56,798 nucleotides of DNA, from positions 1 to 56,798 of the forward strand of contig CAZNWE010000020.1 of the NCBI GenBank assembly GCA_964576715.1, written 5' to 3'. This document shows positions 8,698 to 20,492 of this stretch, piece by piece (within the stretch, counting starts at the first letter, position 1; the number at the start of each line of letters is the position of its first letter). The notes under the pieces were generated by a model that was given only the letters and a program-made list of their open reading frames with translations, searched no databases and was not told the DNA's origin. Made by a program: the position numbers and the translations under genes. This stretch comes from SLRI01 sp964576715. Its GTDB lineage: Bacteria > Pseudomonadota > Alphaproteobacteria > Geminicoccales > Geminicoccaceae.

Positions 8698-8859
8698 CGA
8701 TGTGCCATTCACCGNNNNNNNNNNNNNNNNNNNNNNNNNNNNNNNNNNNNNNNNNNNNNNNNNNNNNNNNNNNNNNNNNNNNNNNNNNNNNNNNNNNNNN
8801 NNNNNNNNNNNNNNCGATGTGCCATTCACCGATGTGCCATTCACCGATGTGCCATTCAC
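8698..8859. repeat. 15-bp tandem array containing a 100-N gap
   Basis: Copies of CGATGTGCCATTCAC lie at 8698-8712 (before the gap) and at 8815-8829, 8830-8844 and 8845-8859 (after it). The gap (8715-8814) is exactly 100 N, a placeholder. A continuous array needs 13 bases plus a multiple of 15. Read on the minus strand in the frame of the AerR-like gene, each unit gives the pentapeptide VNGTS. Confidence 0.92.
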
Positions 8860-9350
8860 TGGCGTCGGCTGGTCCAGCGACCCGGTTTGCAGCAACTGTC
8901 GGACTTGGGCGCAAGGTGGTCGGAGCCACGGCAGGAACCCGTCACCATCAAGCGCCGTGCGGCAGCCGCACGGCGCCTGCGAGCCGCAGGGAGCCGATTG
9001 CCGCGGCGCGGCGGCCAGGGTCAGCGCGGCGAGGCCGCACCATTGCGCGATCGGCCCGATCACGGCCAGCGGCAACTGGTCCATCGACGTCACAGCAAAC
9101 GGTGCAGCAGGTTGCAAAGGACTATGCGGCCCTCTGGCGCCCATCACGCATCCTCGCTTCGCTCAGGCGGGCCCCGATCAACGCCCCGCCGCTGTCGACC
9201 TGTCAATGCCACGTGCGACCACGTGACAACAACGTCATGATGCTGTCTTGGCTCCCGATTCGAGTCAAGCCCGCGAGGTGCGACGCTTTGCCGGTCCGCG
9301 GCAATCGGGCCACCGCCCGACCGACCTTCGTCGCGGCGGGAACGTCGCCG
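8860..9350. other. intergenic region with a TGTCA/TGACA inverted repeat
   Basis: No supported gene lies here unless the AerR-like protein is extended to GTG 9147. At 9201-9228 an inverted repeat TGTCA-N18-TGACA encloses two CACGTG palindromes (9210-9215 and 9220-9225). On the minus strand the same stretch holds TTGACA. It resembles, with wider spacing, the PpsR-type operator of the puc promoter, so it may control the AerR-like gene. Confidence 0.4.
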
Positions 9351-10239
9351 CTAGCTGACTGGCGGTCGGGACGCCGCGCCGGGTACGACGACCGCCAGGG
9401 CCAGCGGCCGTATCTCGATGTCGAGCGGGGTTTCGAGCGCCAGTTCGCCGTCGACATTGACCCGTCGCGGGCGTGTCGTCTCGAGCCGCAGCCGGCGGCC
9501 CTGCAAGCGGAACAGCTGCGCGCTCCCGGCACCTCTGAGCTTCAACGCCGCGAGTAGCTGGAGCAAGCGAAAGACCGGCCCCTCGCGGAGCGCGTAGAGG
9601 TCGAGAACACCGTCTCCGATGGTGCCGGTCGGCCGCGGCTCCAGGCCACCACCGTGGAACCGGCCGTTGACCACGGCGAGATGGACGAAACTGCCTCGAT
9701 GCCGGATCCCGTCGCAAGTGATCTCGACGCCGAACGGGCGCATGCGCCGCCAGGCGAGATAGGCAACGCGCGGGTAGTTCATCACACCGAGCCAGCGCTT
9801 GGCCTCGCCGCGGTGCAGGGCTGCGACCGCGGCACCGTAGCCGATACTGGCCGCGTTGAGGAACGGCCGGCCGTTGGCCGAGCCGAGATCGATCCGCCGC
9901 ACGGGCCCCTCGGCAACCAGGCGCAGTTGCGCGTCGCGGTCCGCCGGCAGGTCCAGATTGCGCGCCAGGTCGTTGGCGGTGCCGAGCGGGATGACGGCGA
10001 GCGGCACGTCGACGTCGAGCAGGGCCGGCAGGGCCGCGGCCACCGAGCCGTCGCCGCCGGCGATGACGATGCGGTCGACCGTGGCCCCGGTCTTGCGGAT
10101 CAACGCGTGCAGGGCGTCGATACCGTCGGGCGTGGCGAAGGTGACCTCCGGGCCGAGCGCCTCGAGCTTCGCCACGAGGTCGCTCGCCTGTTCGCCACTT
10201 CGCGCCCGCGGGTTGCCGATCAGCAGCAGACGCCGACGA

Positions 10240-10259
<20 letters not shown>
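9351..10259 (-). CDS. diacylglycerol kinase family lipid kinase
   Basis: A 302-residue member of the DAGK/YegS/sphingosine kinase family, which phosphorylates a membrane lipid with ATP. It shows LLLIGNPRARSG near the N-terminus, then the nucleotide-binding GGDGSVAAALPAL, PLGTANDLARNL, and a second domain with FLNAASIGYGAAV and VNVDGELALETPLDIE. ATG 10259 is chosen because the family motif begins within 12 residues; a longer frame upstream is Pro/Ser-rich. Its first 20 bases overlap the 3' end of the oxoprolinase-type gene, so the two are likely translationally coupled. The lipid substrate is not determined. Confidence 0.88.
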
Positions 10260-13869
<3,610 letters not shown>

Positions 13870-13922
13870 CGCCCTCGCCTCGTGCTCAATTGCATGACGC
13901 GACCGCTATAGAGGAGGACCGG

Positions 13923-14672
13923 TTGGAAGACGAGGTGCGGCGGGCGATCGAGCGGGCGAGCCTCTGGGCCTGGCCGCCGGAACGGACGGCCGGGGTGGGC
14001 GGCTGGCTGCTCCGGCAGGGCTCGACCGCGACCCGGCGGCAGAACGCGGTGCAGACACTGGCCTTTACCGGCGAGGTCGGGCTCGCGTGCGCGATCGCCC
14101 GGGTCGAGGCGTGGTATGCCGGCTTCGGCCGGCTGGCGTGCTTTCAGCTGACCGAGGCGAGCCGGCCGGCGGGTCTGGACGCCGTCCTGGCGGCACGCCG
14201 CTACCGCCTGGACGCGCCGAGCCAGGTGATGACGGCAGCCCTCGAGGCACCGCTGCCAGAGCCTGCCGACGTCCTGCTCGAGGGCCGCCCCACCGCCTTC
14301 GTCATGGCGGCGGTGGCCGACCGGCACTGGTCGCCGACCGAGCGCGCGGCCCGGGCCCGGCTCTTCACGCGGATTCGTCGACCGCTGACCTTCGCCGTGC
14401 GCAGCGTGCGCGGCACGCCGGTGGCGGGTGGCCTGGCAGTCGTCGAGCCCCCGCTGGTCGGGGTCTTCGCGATGCGCACCGCCGCCCACGCACGACGACA
14501 GGGGCACGGCCGCGCCGTGCTCGAGCGCTTGCTCGGCTGGGGCCGGGCCATGGGGGCGACCACCGCCTATCTCCAGGTCGAGGCGGACAACGCCCCGGCC
14601 CTTGCCCTTTATCGGCGTGCTGGCTTCCGGCGCCTCGCCGACTACCACTATCGGGTGGCCGACCCCGCTTGA
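13923..14672 (+). CDS. GNAT-family N-acetyltransferase
   Basis: A 249-residue protein whose C-terminal half is a GNAT acetyl-CoA-binding domain: GVFAMRTAAHARRQGHGRAV carries the pyrophosphate loop, followed by LQVEADNAPALALYRRAGFR. The N-terminal half resembles a degenerate second GNAT unit. The start is set by a perfect AGGAGG (13912-13917) five bases before TTG 13923; an ATG at 13890 lies upstream of that Shine-Dalgarno and is unlikely to be used. The substrate is unknown. The divergent promoter region shared with the oxoprolinase gene is then 53 bp. Confidence 0.85.
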   Translation: MEDEVRRAIERASLWAWPPERTAGVGGWLLRQGSTATRRQNAVQTLAFTGEVGLACAIARVEAWYAGFGRLACFQLTEASRPAGLDAVLAARRYRLDAPSQVMTAALEAPLPEPADVLLEGRPTAFVMAAVADRHWSPTERAARARLFTRIRRPLTFAVRSVRGTPVAGGLAVVEPPLVGVFAMRTAAHARRQGHGRAVLERLLGWGRAMGATTAYLQVEADNAPALALYRRAGFRRLADYHYRVADPA

Positions 14673-14793
14673 CGGGCAACCGGCGGCGCCGCGTCCGGCT
14701 GTTGCGCACGCACGTCTCCAACGACGGCGCGGGGGCGGAGCGGTCGGCCGTCGTTCGAGGCGGTGGACGGCGCCGGATGGGCTTAGGCGGCGC

Positions 14794-15741
14794 TCAGCCG
14801 CCGGCCAGCTCGATCGGCGGCTGCGGGATCGGCACTTCGGGCAAGGCCGGGAGCATTGCCGGCGGCTGGCCGTCGTCCGCGGTCAGCTGCACCGCACCCG
14901 CCTCGCGATCGCGGCGGGTGTGCTCGGCGTCGGGCGGCCCGAGCCTGGGCTCGAACTCGATCGCTTGCGCGATGCGCTCGGCCAGGGCCACCAGCTCGGC
15001 ACCTTCGGCATCACCGGTCAGCGCCCAGACCAGGGCACCGTCCCGCCAATAGGCAGCCGGGCCCGGATGTGGTGCCTGCCCGGCCTCGACGAGGCGCACG
15101 GTCGGCGCTTCGGCCGGCGATCGGCTCTGCAGATAGAGCGACAGGACGCGCCCCTCCGGCCCGGCCAGCCGAAAGCGCAGCGTCGGCCGCCCGTCGCCAT
15201 CGACCAGCCGGTGCAGCTCGGGGCTGGAAAAGCCGGCGGCCAGGCCGGGGGCGGCGAGCTTGAGACTCACGGTCTCGGGCAACCAGGGTGGCGTGTCGAT
15301 CGTCTCATCGGCCACCGCGGCGACCGCCCCCGTGGCCTCGATGCGGTCCTGCGTCGCCAGCGGCGGCTCCAGCGGCAGCGCCGCCAGAAAAGCCGGCGGC
15401 GGCGCGCTCGACCGCCCGTCGGCACCGCCGAGCCACCAGCCGCCGAGGCCGCTGACCAAGGCCAGCGCCACGATCGACGCCGCCTTGAGCGCCGGGACGA
15501 GCAGTGGTCGGGGCTCGCGCTCGAGCACGCCCTTCAACCGCTGCGGCACCGGCTCCTCGGCGATCGGGCCGAGGGTCGTGCGCAACACGGCGTTCTGCGC
15601 CATGATCGCTTCGACCACCCGGGCATCAGCCGGCGTCGCCGCCAAATGCGCCTCCACCGTCTGCCGCCGCACCGCATCGAGCTGTCCGTCGGCATAGGCC
15701 ATGAGGTCGAGATCGGTAATCGGATCGTGCTGCCAACTCAT
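14794..15741 (-). CDS. membrane anti-sigma factor
   Basis: A 315-residue protein with the anti-sigma plan: an N-terminal cytoplasmic helical segment (DLDLMAYADGQLDAVRRQTVEAHLAATP), one membrane span near residues 86-103 (AASIVALALVSGLGGWWLGG), then a large periplasmic domain. A canonical zinc-binding HxxxCxxC is not seen, so it is not a ZAS-type factor. It starts 10 bp after the ECF sigma gene and is almost certainly its antagonist, as is usual for such pairs. The periplasmic half would sense envelope conditions; the signal is unknown. Confidence 0.85.
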   Translation of the reverse strand: MSWQHDPITDLDLMAYADGQLDAVRRQTVEAHLAATPADARVVEAIMAQNAVLRTTLGPIAEEPVPQRLKGVLEREPRPLLVPALKAASIVALALVSGLGGWWLGGADGRSSAPPPAFLAALPLEPPLATQDRIEATGAVAAVADETIDTPPWLPETVSLKLAAPGLAAGFSSPELHRLVDGDGRPTLRFRLAGPEGRVLSLYLQSRSPAEAPTVRLVEAGQAPHPGPAAYWRDGALVWALTGDAEGAELVALAERIAQAIEFEPRLGPPDAEHTRRDREAGAVQLTADDGQPPAMLPALPEVPIPQPPIELAGG

Positions 15742-15751
15742 GCGCGTCGCC

Positions 15752-16288
15752 TCACTTCACTCGCCGCAGCCGCCCGGGGCCGCCCAACCCGGATCGGCTG
15801 CGCCCCGGCAGGTCGGGCCGCATCGACCGCAGCGCCTCGCGGCCACGCCACAGTCGCGAGCGTAGGGTGCCGATCGGGATTCCCAGCGCATGCGCCGCCT
15901 CATCGTAGCTCATGCCCTCGATCGCCACGAGCAGAATGGCCGCGCGTTGATCCTCCTCCAGGTGGAAGAGCGCATCGAGCACCTCGACCGCCTCGGCGTG
16001 GTACTCCTGCGACGCCGGCAGCGCGAACACGCGATCGATCGCCTCGAGGCCTTCCGTCCGCTGCGCCCGTGCCCGCCGGGCACTGCCGTTGAGATACTGC
16101 GTGAAGACGATACGAAACAGCCAGCTCCGGAGGCTGCCGGTGCGGCGCCAGAGATGCCGCTTGCGGAGCGCGCGCTCGAGGCAATCCTGGACGAGGTCGT
16201 CAGCACCGTCGGCATCGCGCAGCAGGGTTCTCGCATACCGGCGAAGATGCGGGATCTCCCGCGCGATCGCCCATTTCAGATCGTCCAC
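15752..16288 (-). CDS. ECF-type RNA polymerase sigma factor
   Basis: A 178-residue group IV sigma factor. Region 2 reads LRRYARTLLRDADGADDLVQDCLERAL, then SWLFRIVFTQYLN. Region 4 reads FHLEEDQRAAILLVAIEGMSYDEAAHALG, then IPIGTLRSRLWRGREALR. GTG 16288 is preferred because AGGAGG (16293-16298) lies four bases before it. The longer ATG start at 16354 falls inside the promoter described next and would precede the transcript. Its neighbours are a co-transcribed anti-sigma gene and a divergent DUF4168 gene, a probable target. Confidence 0.9.
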   Translation of the reverse strand: MDDLKWAIAREIPHLRRYARTLLRDADGADDLVQDCLERALRKRHLWRRTGSLRSWLFRIVFTQYLNGSARRARAQRTEGLEAIDRVFALPASQEYHAEAVEVLDALFHLEEDQRAAILLVAIEGMSYDEAAHALGIPIGTLRSRLWRGREALRSMRPDLPGRSRSGLGGPGRLRRVK

Positions 16289-16338
16289 GCTTCCTCCTGC
16301 GGGCTCCCTGCCCTCGCTCACGTGACATAGTTGCACGG

Positions 16339-16366
16339 TAGACAGTTTCAGCACCGCGTTGGTTCC
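16339..16366 (-). promoter_or_regulatory. ECF-type promoter of the sigma/anti-sigma genes
   Basis: On the minus strand GGAACC (16366-16361) is followed after 17 bases by GTCTA (16343-16339), matching the common ECF -35/-10 pattern. Transcription would begin near 16332, about 45 bases before GTG 16288. Autoregulation by the encoded sigma factor is inferred. Confidence 0.6.
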
Positions 16367-16415
16367 CGCGCGGTCACGTCTGGGCGGGTCGTGGGTGCCG
16401 AACGGCGTGAATTCT

Positions 16416-16441
16416 GGAACCCGGACGCGTCCGTCGCTGTT
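16416..16441 (+). promoter_or_regulatory. ECF-type promoter of the DUF4168 gene
   Basis: GGAACC (16416-16421) is followed after 17 bases by GTT (16439-16441), the EcfG-like GGAAC-N16/17-CGTT layout with T in place of the first C. It points at the DUF4168 gene and mirrors the divergent promoter of the sigma gene. Confidence 0.5.
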
Positions 16442-16521
16442 GGTTGAAGGCGTGGCGACCAGTCACGCCGACACGGCTTGGCTGTCGCGCGCTTCTGCAA
16501 AAACGATCGATGGAGTATGTG

Positions 16522-16905
16522 ATGCCGATCATCAGCGGCTCTTCGTCCTTGACGTTGCCCGCCCTCGCTCTCGCCGCCCTGGTCTTCGTGGCCCCGTCGC
16601 CGGTGGCGTCGCAGACCGGCAGCGAGCCGCCCACCGTCAACCCGGCGGACATTTCCCAGACGCAACTCGAATCGTTCGCCGCCGCCGCAGCACGGATCGA
16701 CGAGATCAGCAATGAGTTGCAAAGCCAGGCGCAAGGCGTAGCGGATCAGACCGAGCTCGCCGCCTTGCAGGAGCAGGCCAATATCGAGATGGTCGCCGCT
16801 GTCGAAGAGGAGGGTCTCACCGTCGATGAATACAACCTCATCTTCGAGGTGGCCCAGGTCGATCCGGAGGTCAACGCGATGGTCCTGGAAATGATGAGCC
16901 GCTGA
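16522..16905 (+). CDS. DUF4168 exported protein
   Basis: A 127-residue protein. Residues 1-33 are a signal peptide (LTLPALALAALVFVAPSPVAS), probably cut before QTGSEPP. The mature part is helical and matches DUF4168: ADISQTQLESFAAAAARIDE, a middle region with ELQSQAQ, then LTVDEYNLIFEVAQVDPEV. ATG 16522 has GGAG six bases upstream; the longer frame from 16444 would begin inside the presumed promoter. Periplasmic, function unknown. Its position opposite the ECF genes, with a similar promoter, suggests it belongs to their envelope-stress regulon. Confidence 0.85.
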   Translation: MPIISGSSSLTLPALALAALVFVAPSPVASQTGSEPPTVNPADISQTQLESFAAAAARIDEISNELQSQAQGVADQTELAALQEQANIEMVAAVEEEGLTVDEYNLIFEVAQVDPEVNAMVLEMMSR

Positions 16906-16987
16906 GCGGCAGCGGCGAGGCCACGTTCCGCCGTGGCCCGGCTGATCGGCGCGGCCGGCCGGGCGGGCGTGGCCTGAACCAAGGGGG

Positions 16988-18454
16988 CTAGCCGGCGCGC
17001 TGATCGCCCAGGCCGAAGAGCTGGCGAATCGTCCCGACGAGATCGGCGGAACCACGCCGGGCCGGCTGTGGCTCGGTACCGTCGCCACGCCGCTTGGTCA
17101 CCGCGTCCTGGATGTTGGACTGGCGCCGCTCGAGGATGGCACTCAGACTGGCGGCGAGGCGCGGTTGTGCCTGCAGGATCGGGGCGAGGGCACTACGGTC
17201 GATCTCGAACAGCCGGGATCGACAGAGCGTGCGGATGGTGGCGCTGCGCGGCTCGCCGCAAAGCAGCGCGTACTCGCCGAAATGGCTGCCGGGACCGAGC
17301 GTCGACACGCGCAGCCCGTCCTCGTGCTCGCCCGGTGCGAGCACCTCGACCACGCCCTCGACGACGACGAACAGCGAGCGGCCGGGGCTGCCGGCCTCGA
17401 TCACCACGGCACCGCTCGGCAGCTGGTGCTCCGCCGCCTTGTCGGCCAGCGCCAGCAGGGCTTGCCGATCGAGGCTCGCAAAGAGCTCGCTCCGCGCGAG
17501 CTGTTTCACCAGGGGCTCGCGGTGGTCGCCAGCGGCCTGCGCCGCCGCGATCTGGCGCACCGGTCGGGCCAGCGGCAGGCCGGCATGGTGCAAGTGATGC
17601 AAGGCGGCGCGCAGCACCTGATCCCTGAGTTCGATCGCTAGCGCATAGTCGTCGAGCCAGTAGCGCAACCTCCAGTTCGCACCGTCGAGGATCAGTTCGT
17701 GCAGCACGACGTCGCCGCGCCGGCCGGGCGGCCGCTGGCGCAGCGGCTCGACATCCAGCAAGGCCGCCTCGAGCACCCGTCTGACCCGCGCCGGCGGCAG
17801 CGCGGCGTCGAGCAGCAGATAGACGCTGTCGCGCCAGAACTGGCCGGCAGCGCCGAAATTCTGGTGGACGCTGGCGGCGAGCTGGCTGTTGGGCAGCACC
17901 AGCCGCACCTGGTCGCGGGTGACCGCCCGGGTGGTGAACCAGCCGATCTCGTCGAGCCGCGCCACCGTGCCGTCGGGCAGGCCGATCCAGTCGTCGAGAT
18001 GGTAGGGCCCCTCGACATTGATGGCGATCGCGGCGACCAGGCTGGCGATGGTGTCGCGCATGGCGAAGCCGACGACGGCGAGGGCCACGCTGGAGGTGGC
18101 GATCAGCCCGCCGACCGGCTGATCGAATACCTGAGACGCGATGCCGATGCCGGCCACCAGCCAGACGATGACGGCCAAGAGGTCGGTGACCAGCCGCGGC
18201 AGGCGATGGCCGGTGCGGCGGACGGCTGCGGCGTTGAGACTGCTGGTCAAGAGCGTGACGCCGGCGAACGTGGCGGCGAGCCACAAGGCGCTGCGCACCG
18301 CCCGCTCGAACAGCAACAGCTGTGCTGGCGCCAGCGCCAGCCACCCGGCGATGGCCCCGGCTTGCACCAGCAACACCACGGCCGCCAGCAAGAGCATGGC
18401 CGGCAGCCAAAGACGACGTTTTGCGGGATCGGCAACGTGACGCATCCGGTGCAC
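16988..18454 (-). CDS. MscS-family channel with C-terminal cyclic-nucleotide-binding domain
   Basis: A 488-residue membrane protein. Four hydrophobic segments cover residues 15-130. The MscS pore and beta domain follow (IATSSVALAVVGFAMRDTIA, then INVEGPYHLDDWIGLPDG, then VLPNSQLAASVHQNF). Residues about 330-450 form a cNMP-binding domain (LFASLDRQALLALADKAAEH, GSPGRSLFVVVEGVVEVL, GSHFGEYALLCGEPRSATIR). Such fusions are cyclic-nucleotide-gated small-conductance channels. Ligand preference is not certain. A class III cyclase is encoded at 41.5 kb but there is no direct link. The upstream region holds only the tandem array. Confidence 0.9.
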   Translation of the reverse strand: MHRMRHVADPAKRRLWLPAMLLLAAVVLLVQAGAIAGWLALAPAQLLLFERAVRSALWLAATFAGVTLLTSSLNAAAVRRTGHRLPRLVTDLLAVIVWLVAGIGIASQVFDQPVGGLIATSSVALAVVGFAMRDTIASLVAAIAINVEGPYHLDDWIGLPDGTVARLDEIGWFTTRAVTRDQVRLVLPNSQLAASVHQNFGAAGQFWRDSVYLLLDAALPPARVRRVLEAALLDVEPLRQRPPGRRGDVVLHELILDGANWRLRYWLDDYALAIELRDQVLRAALHHLHHAGLPLARPVRQIAAAQAAGDHREPLVKQLARSELFASLDRQALLALADKAAEHQLPSGAVVIEAGSPGRSLFVVVEGVVEVLAPGEHEDGLRVSTLGPGSHFGEYALLCGEPRSATIRTLCRSRLFEIDRSALAPILQAQPRLAASLSAILERRQSNIQDAVTKRRGDGTEPQPARRGSADLVGTIRQLFGLGDQRAG

Positions 18455-18574
18455 CCTGCGGCCGACTGGCCGAAAATTGGCTCACTGGCGCGTCGCGGGC
18501 CGCACCGGCGCGCCAATCGCAAGAGTCGGGTCGTGCACCGCCGTCAGCAACCGCCACAGCACTCGCGCTCGATC

Positions 18575-18793
18575 AAGATCGCGTGCCGGCAAGATCGCGT
18601 GCCGGCAAGATCGCGTGCCGGCAAGATCGCGTGCNNNNNNNNNNNNNNNNNNNNNNNNNNNNNNNNNNNNNNNNNNNNNNNNNNNNNNNNNNNNNNNNNN
18701 NNNNNNNNNNNNNNNNNNNNNNNNNNNNNNNNNNCGCGTGCCGGCAAGATCGCGTGCCGGCAAGATCGCGTGCCGGCAAGATCGCGTGCTGGT
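18575..18793. repeat. 16-bp tandem array containing a 100-N gap
   Basis: Copies of AAGATCGCGTGCCGGC run from 18575 to the gap (18635-18734, exactly 100 N) and resume at 18735, ending with a diverged copy at 18778-18793. The array lies between the MscS gene and the glnA terminator, within the gene-free stretch 18455-18905. Sixteen is not a multiple of three, in keeping with a non-coding site. Confidence 0.92.
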
Positions 18794-18802
18794 CCGCTCG
18801 GC

Positions 18803-18832
18803 AAAAAAAACGGGCGACCCGAGGGCCGCCCT
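18803..18832 (-). terminator. rho-independent terminator downstream of glnA
   Basis: Read on the minus strand, GGGCG and CGCCC form a short stem followed directly by eight T residues (the A-run at 18803-18810). It lies about 75 bp after the glnA stop and would end the glnBA transcript. Confidence 0.7.
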
Positions 18833-18857
18833 AGTCAGGGGAGCAGCTGGACGACGC

Positions 18858-18895
18858 GACGACCGGGCTTGTCCGAAGCGTGGGGCCCGGTCGTC
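18858..18895 (-). terminator. stem-loop just after glnA
   Basis: An 11-bp perfect inverted repeat: GACGACCGGGC (18858-18868) pairs with GCCCGGTCGTC (18885-18895) across a 16-base loop. It is ten bases downstream of the glnA stop. It lacks its own T-tract, so it may stabilise the mRNA end or work together with the next terminator. Confidence 0.55.
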
Positions 18896-18905
18896 CAGGA
18901 GAAAC

Positions 18906-20336
18906 TCAGCAATCGTAGTAGAGGACGAATTCGTAGGGATGCGGCCTGAGACGAATCGGGTCGAGCTCGTTCTCGCGCTTCAGGGCGATGTAGTTCTCGA
19001 TGAAATCGGTCGTGAACACGTCACCCTGGGTGAGGTAGTCGTGATCGGCCTCGAGCGCGTCGATGGCGGCGGCGAGCTCGCCCGGCACGGTCGGGATCTC
19101 GGCCGCCTCTTCCGGTGGCAGGTCGTAGATGTTCTTGTCGATTGGCGCACCCGGGTCGATCTTGTTCTTGATGCCGTCGAGCCCGGCCATCAGCATCGCC
19201 GAGAAGGCGAGGTAGGGATTGGCCGAGGGATCGGGGCAGCGGAACTCGACGCGCTTCGCCTTCGGGCTGTTGGAGTACATCGGGATGCGGCAGGCCGCCG
19301 AGCGGTTGCGGAGCGACCAGGCGAGATTGACCGGCGCCTCGTAGCCCGGGACCAGACGCCGGTAGGAGTTGGTGGTGGGTGCGGCAAAGGCGAGGATCGA
19401 GGGGGCATGCTTCAACAGGCCGCCGATATAGTAGCGGGCCATGTCGGACAGCCCGGCATAGCCGGCCTCGTCGGCGAAGAGCGGGGTCGAGCCGTTCCAG
19501 ATCGACTGGTGGCAATGCATGCCCGAGCCGTTGTCGCCGAATAGCGGCTTCGGCATGAAGGTCGCGGTCATGCCGTGCGCCTTGGCGACGTTCTTGACCA
19601 CGTACTTGTACTTCATCTGGTGGTCGCCCATCGCCAGCAGGCTGTCGAACTTCATGTCGATTTCGCACTGCCCGCCGGTCGCCACCTCGTGGTGATGGCA
19701 CTCGACGGTCAGCCCGATCGACTGCATCACCAGCGCCATCTCGGCCCGCAGGTCGTTGAGCGTGTCGGATGGCGCGCACGGGAAATAGCCACCCTTGGGT
19801 GGGATCTTGTAGCCGAGGTTCGGGCCTTCATCGGCCATCGAATTCCAGTGGCCCTCGGGGCTGTCGACCTCGAAGGAGCCGTAATTGACCCCCTGGCCCA
19901 TGCGCACGTCGGAAAAGACGAAGAACTCGGCCTCTGGTCCGAAATAGGCGGTGTCGCCGATCCCGGTCGACTTCAGGTATTCCTCGGCCTTGATCGCGAT
20001 GCCGCGCGGATCGCGACCGTAGAGCTCGCCGGTCACCGGATCGGCGATGGCGCAGATCATCACCAGCGTCTTGTGCTTGGTGAACGGATCGATGAACGCC
20101 GTGGTGACGTCGGGACGCAACAGCATGTCCGAGGCCTGGATCTGCGCGAAGCCGCGCACCGACGAGCCGTCGAAGCCGAGCCCCTCCTCGAGATTGTCCT
20201 CGCCGAAGACGGCCGCCGGGTAGGAGATGTGCTGCCAGATCCCGGGGACGTCGATCAGCCGGAGATCGATCATCTCGATCGCGTGTTCCTTGACCGCCTG
20301 CATGACGTCGGCAGCGGTCTTGCATCCCAAAGTCAT
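18906..20336 (-). CDS. glnA: type I glutamine synthetase
   Basis: Makes glutamine from glutamate, ammonia and ATP in the cytoplasm. The 476 residues are complete. Catalytic stretches include FDGSSVRGFAQIQASDM, FGPEAEFFVF, HHHEVATGGQCEIDMKFD, GMHCHQS, VNLAWSLRNRSAACRIP and RVEFRCPDPSANPYLAF. The adenylylation site is present as the Tyr of KNIYDLPPEE, so activity is probably tuned by GlnE. A GAGGTG ribosome binding site precedes ATG 20336. It lies 156 bp after glnB, the classic alphaproteobacterial glnBA order, and is followed by two stem-loops. Confidence 0.97.
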   Translation of the reverse strand: MTLGCKTAADVMQAVKEHAIEMIDLRLIDVPGIWQHISYPAAVFGEDNLEEGLGFDGSSVRGFAQIQASDMLLRPDVTTAFIDPFTKHKTLVMICAIADPVTGELYGRDPRGIAIKAEEYLKSTGIGDTAYFGPEAEFFVFSDVRMGQGVNYGSFEVDSPEGHWNSMADEGPNLGYKIPPKGGYFPCAPSDTLNDLRAEMALVMQSIGLTVECHHHEVATGGQCEIDMKFDSLLAMGDHQMKYKYVVKNVAKAHGMTATFMPKPLFGDNGSGMHCHQSIWNGSTPLFADEAGYAGLSDMARYYIGGLLKHAPSILAFAAPTTNSYRRLVPGYEAPVNLAWSLRNRSAACRIPMYSNSPKAKRVEFRCPDPSANPYLAFSAMLMAGLDGIKNKIDPGAPIDKNIYDLPPEEAAEIPTVPGELAAAIDALEADHDYLTQGDVFTTDFIENYIALKRENELDPIRLRPHPYEFVLYYDC

Positions 20337-20492
20337 CGTTCACCTCATTGCTTGAAACGTTTGGACCCGGCCATGGATGGCTTGATGGTCGTGGCGCGCA
20401 CCGCGCGGCCGGCGCCGGCAGATGCGATGGTCTGGAGTTGGCGGCCAAGGTCGGCCGGCGCGCATCGTCGAGCGTGCGAGCCGGGCGCTGGC

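Noticed and set aside
8698..8859. CRISPR array
   Set aside because: The copies are directly adjacent without spacers and are only 15 bp; the same holds for the other arrays.
9210..9225. Eukaryote-like E-box/G-box pair (CACGTG twice)
   Set aside because: CACGTG is a common palindrome in G+C-rich DNA; only the outer TGTCA/TGACA pair has a bacterial regulatory precedent here.
15752..16354. ECF sigma factor starting at ATG 16354
   Set aside because: That codon lies inside the ECF-type promoter; GTG 16288 has AGGAGG in front.
18858..18895. Riboswitch or attenuator for glnA
   Set aside because: It lies downstream of glnA, not in its leader, and is a simple stem-loop.
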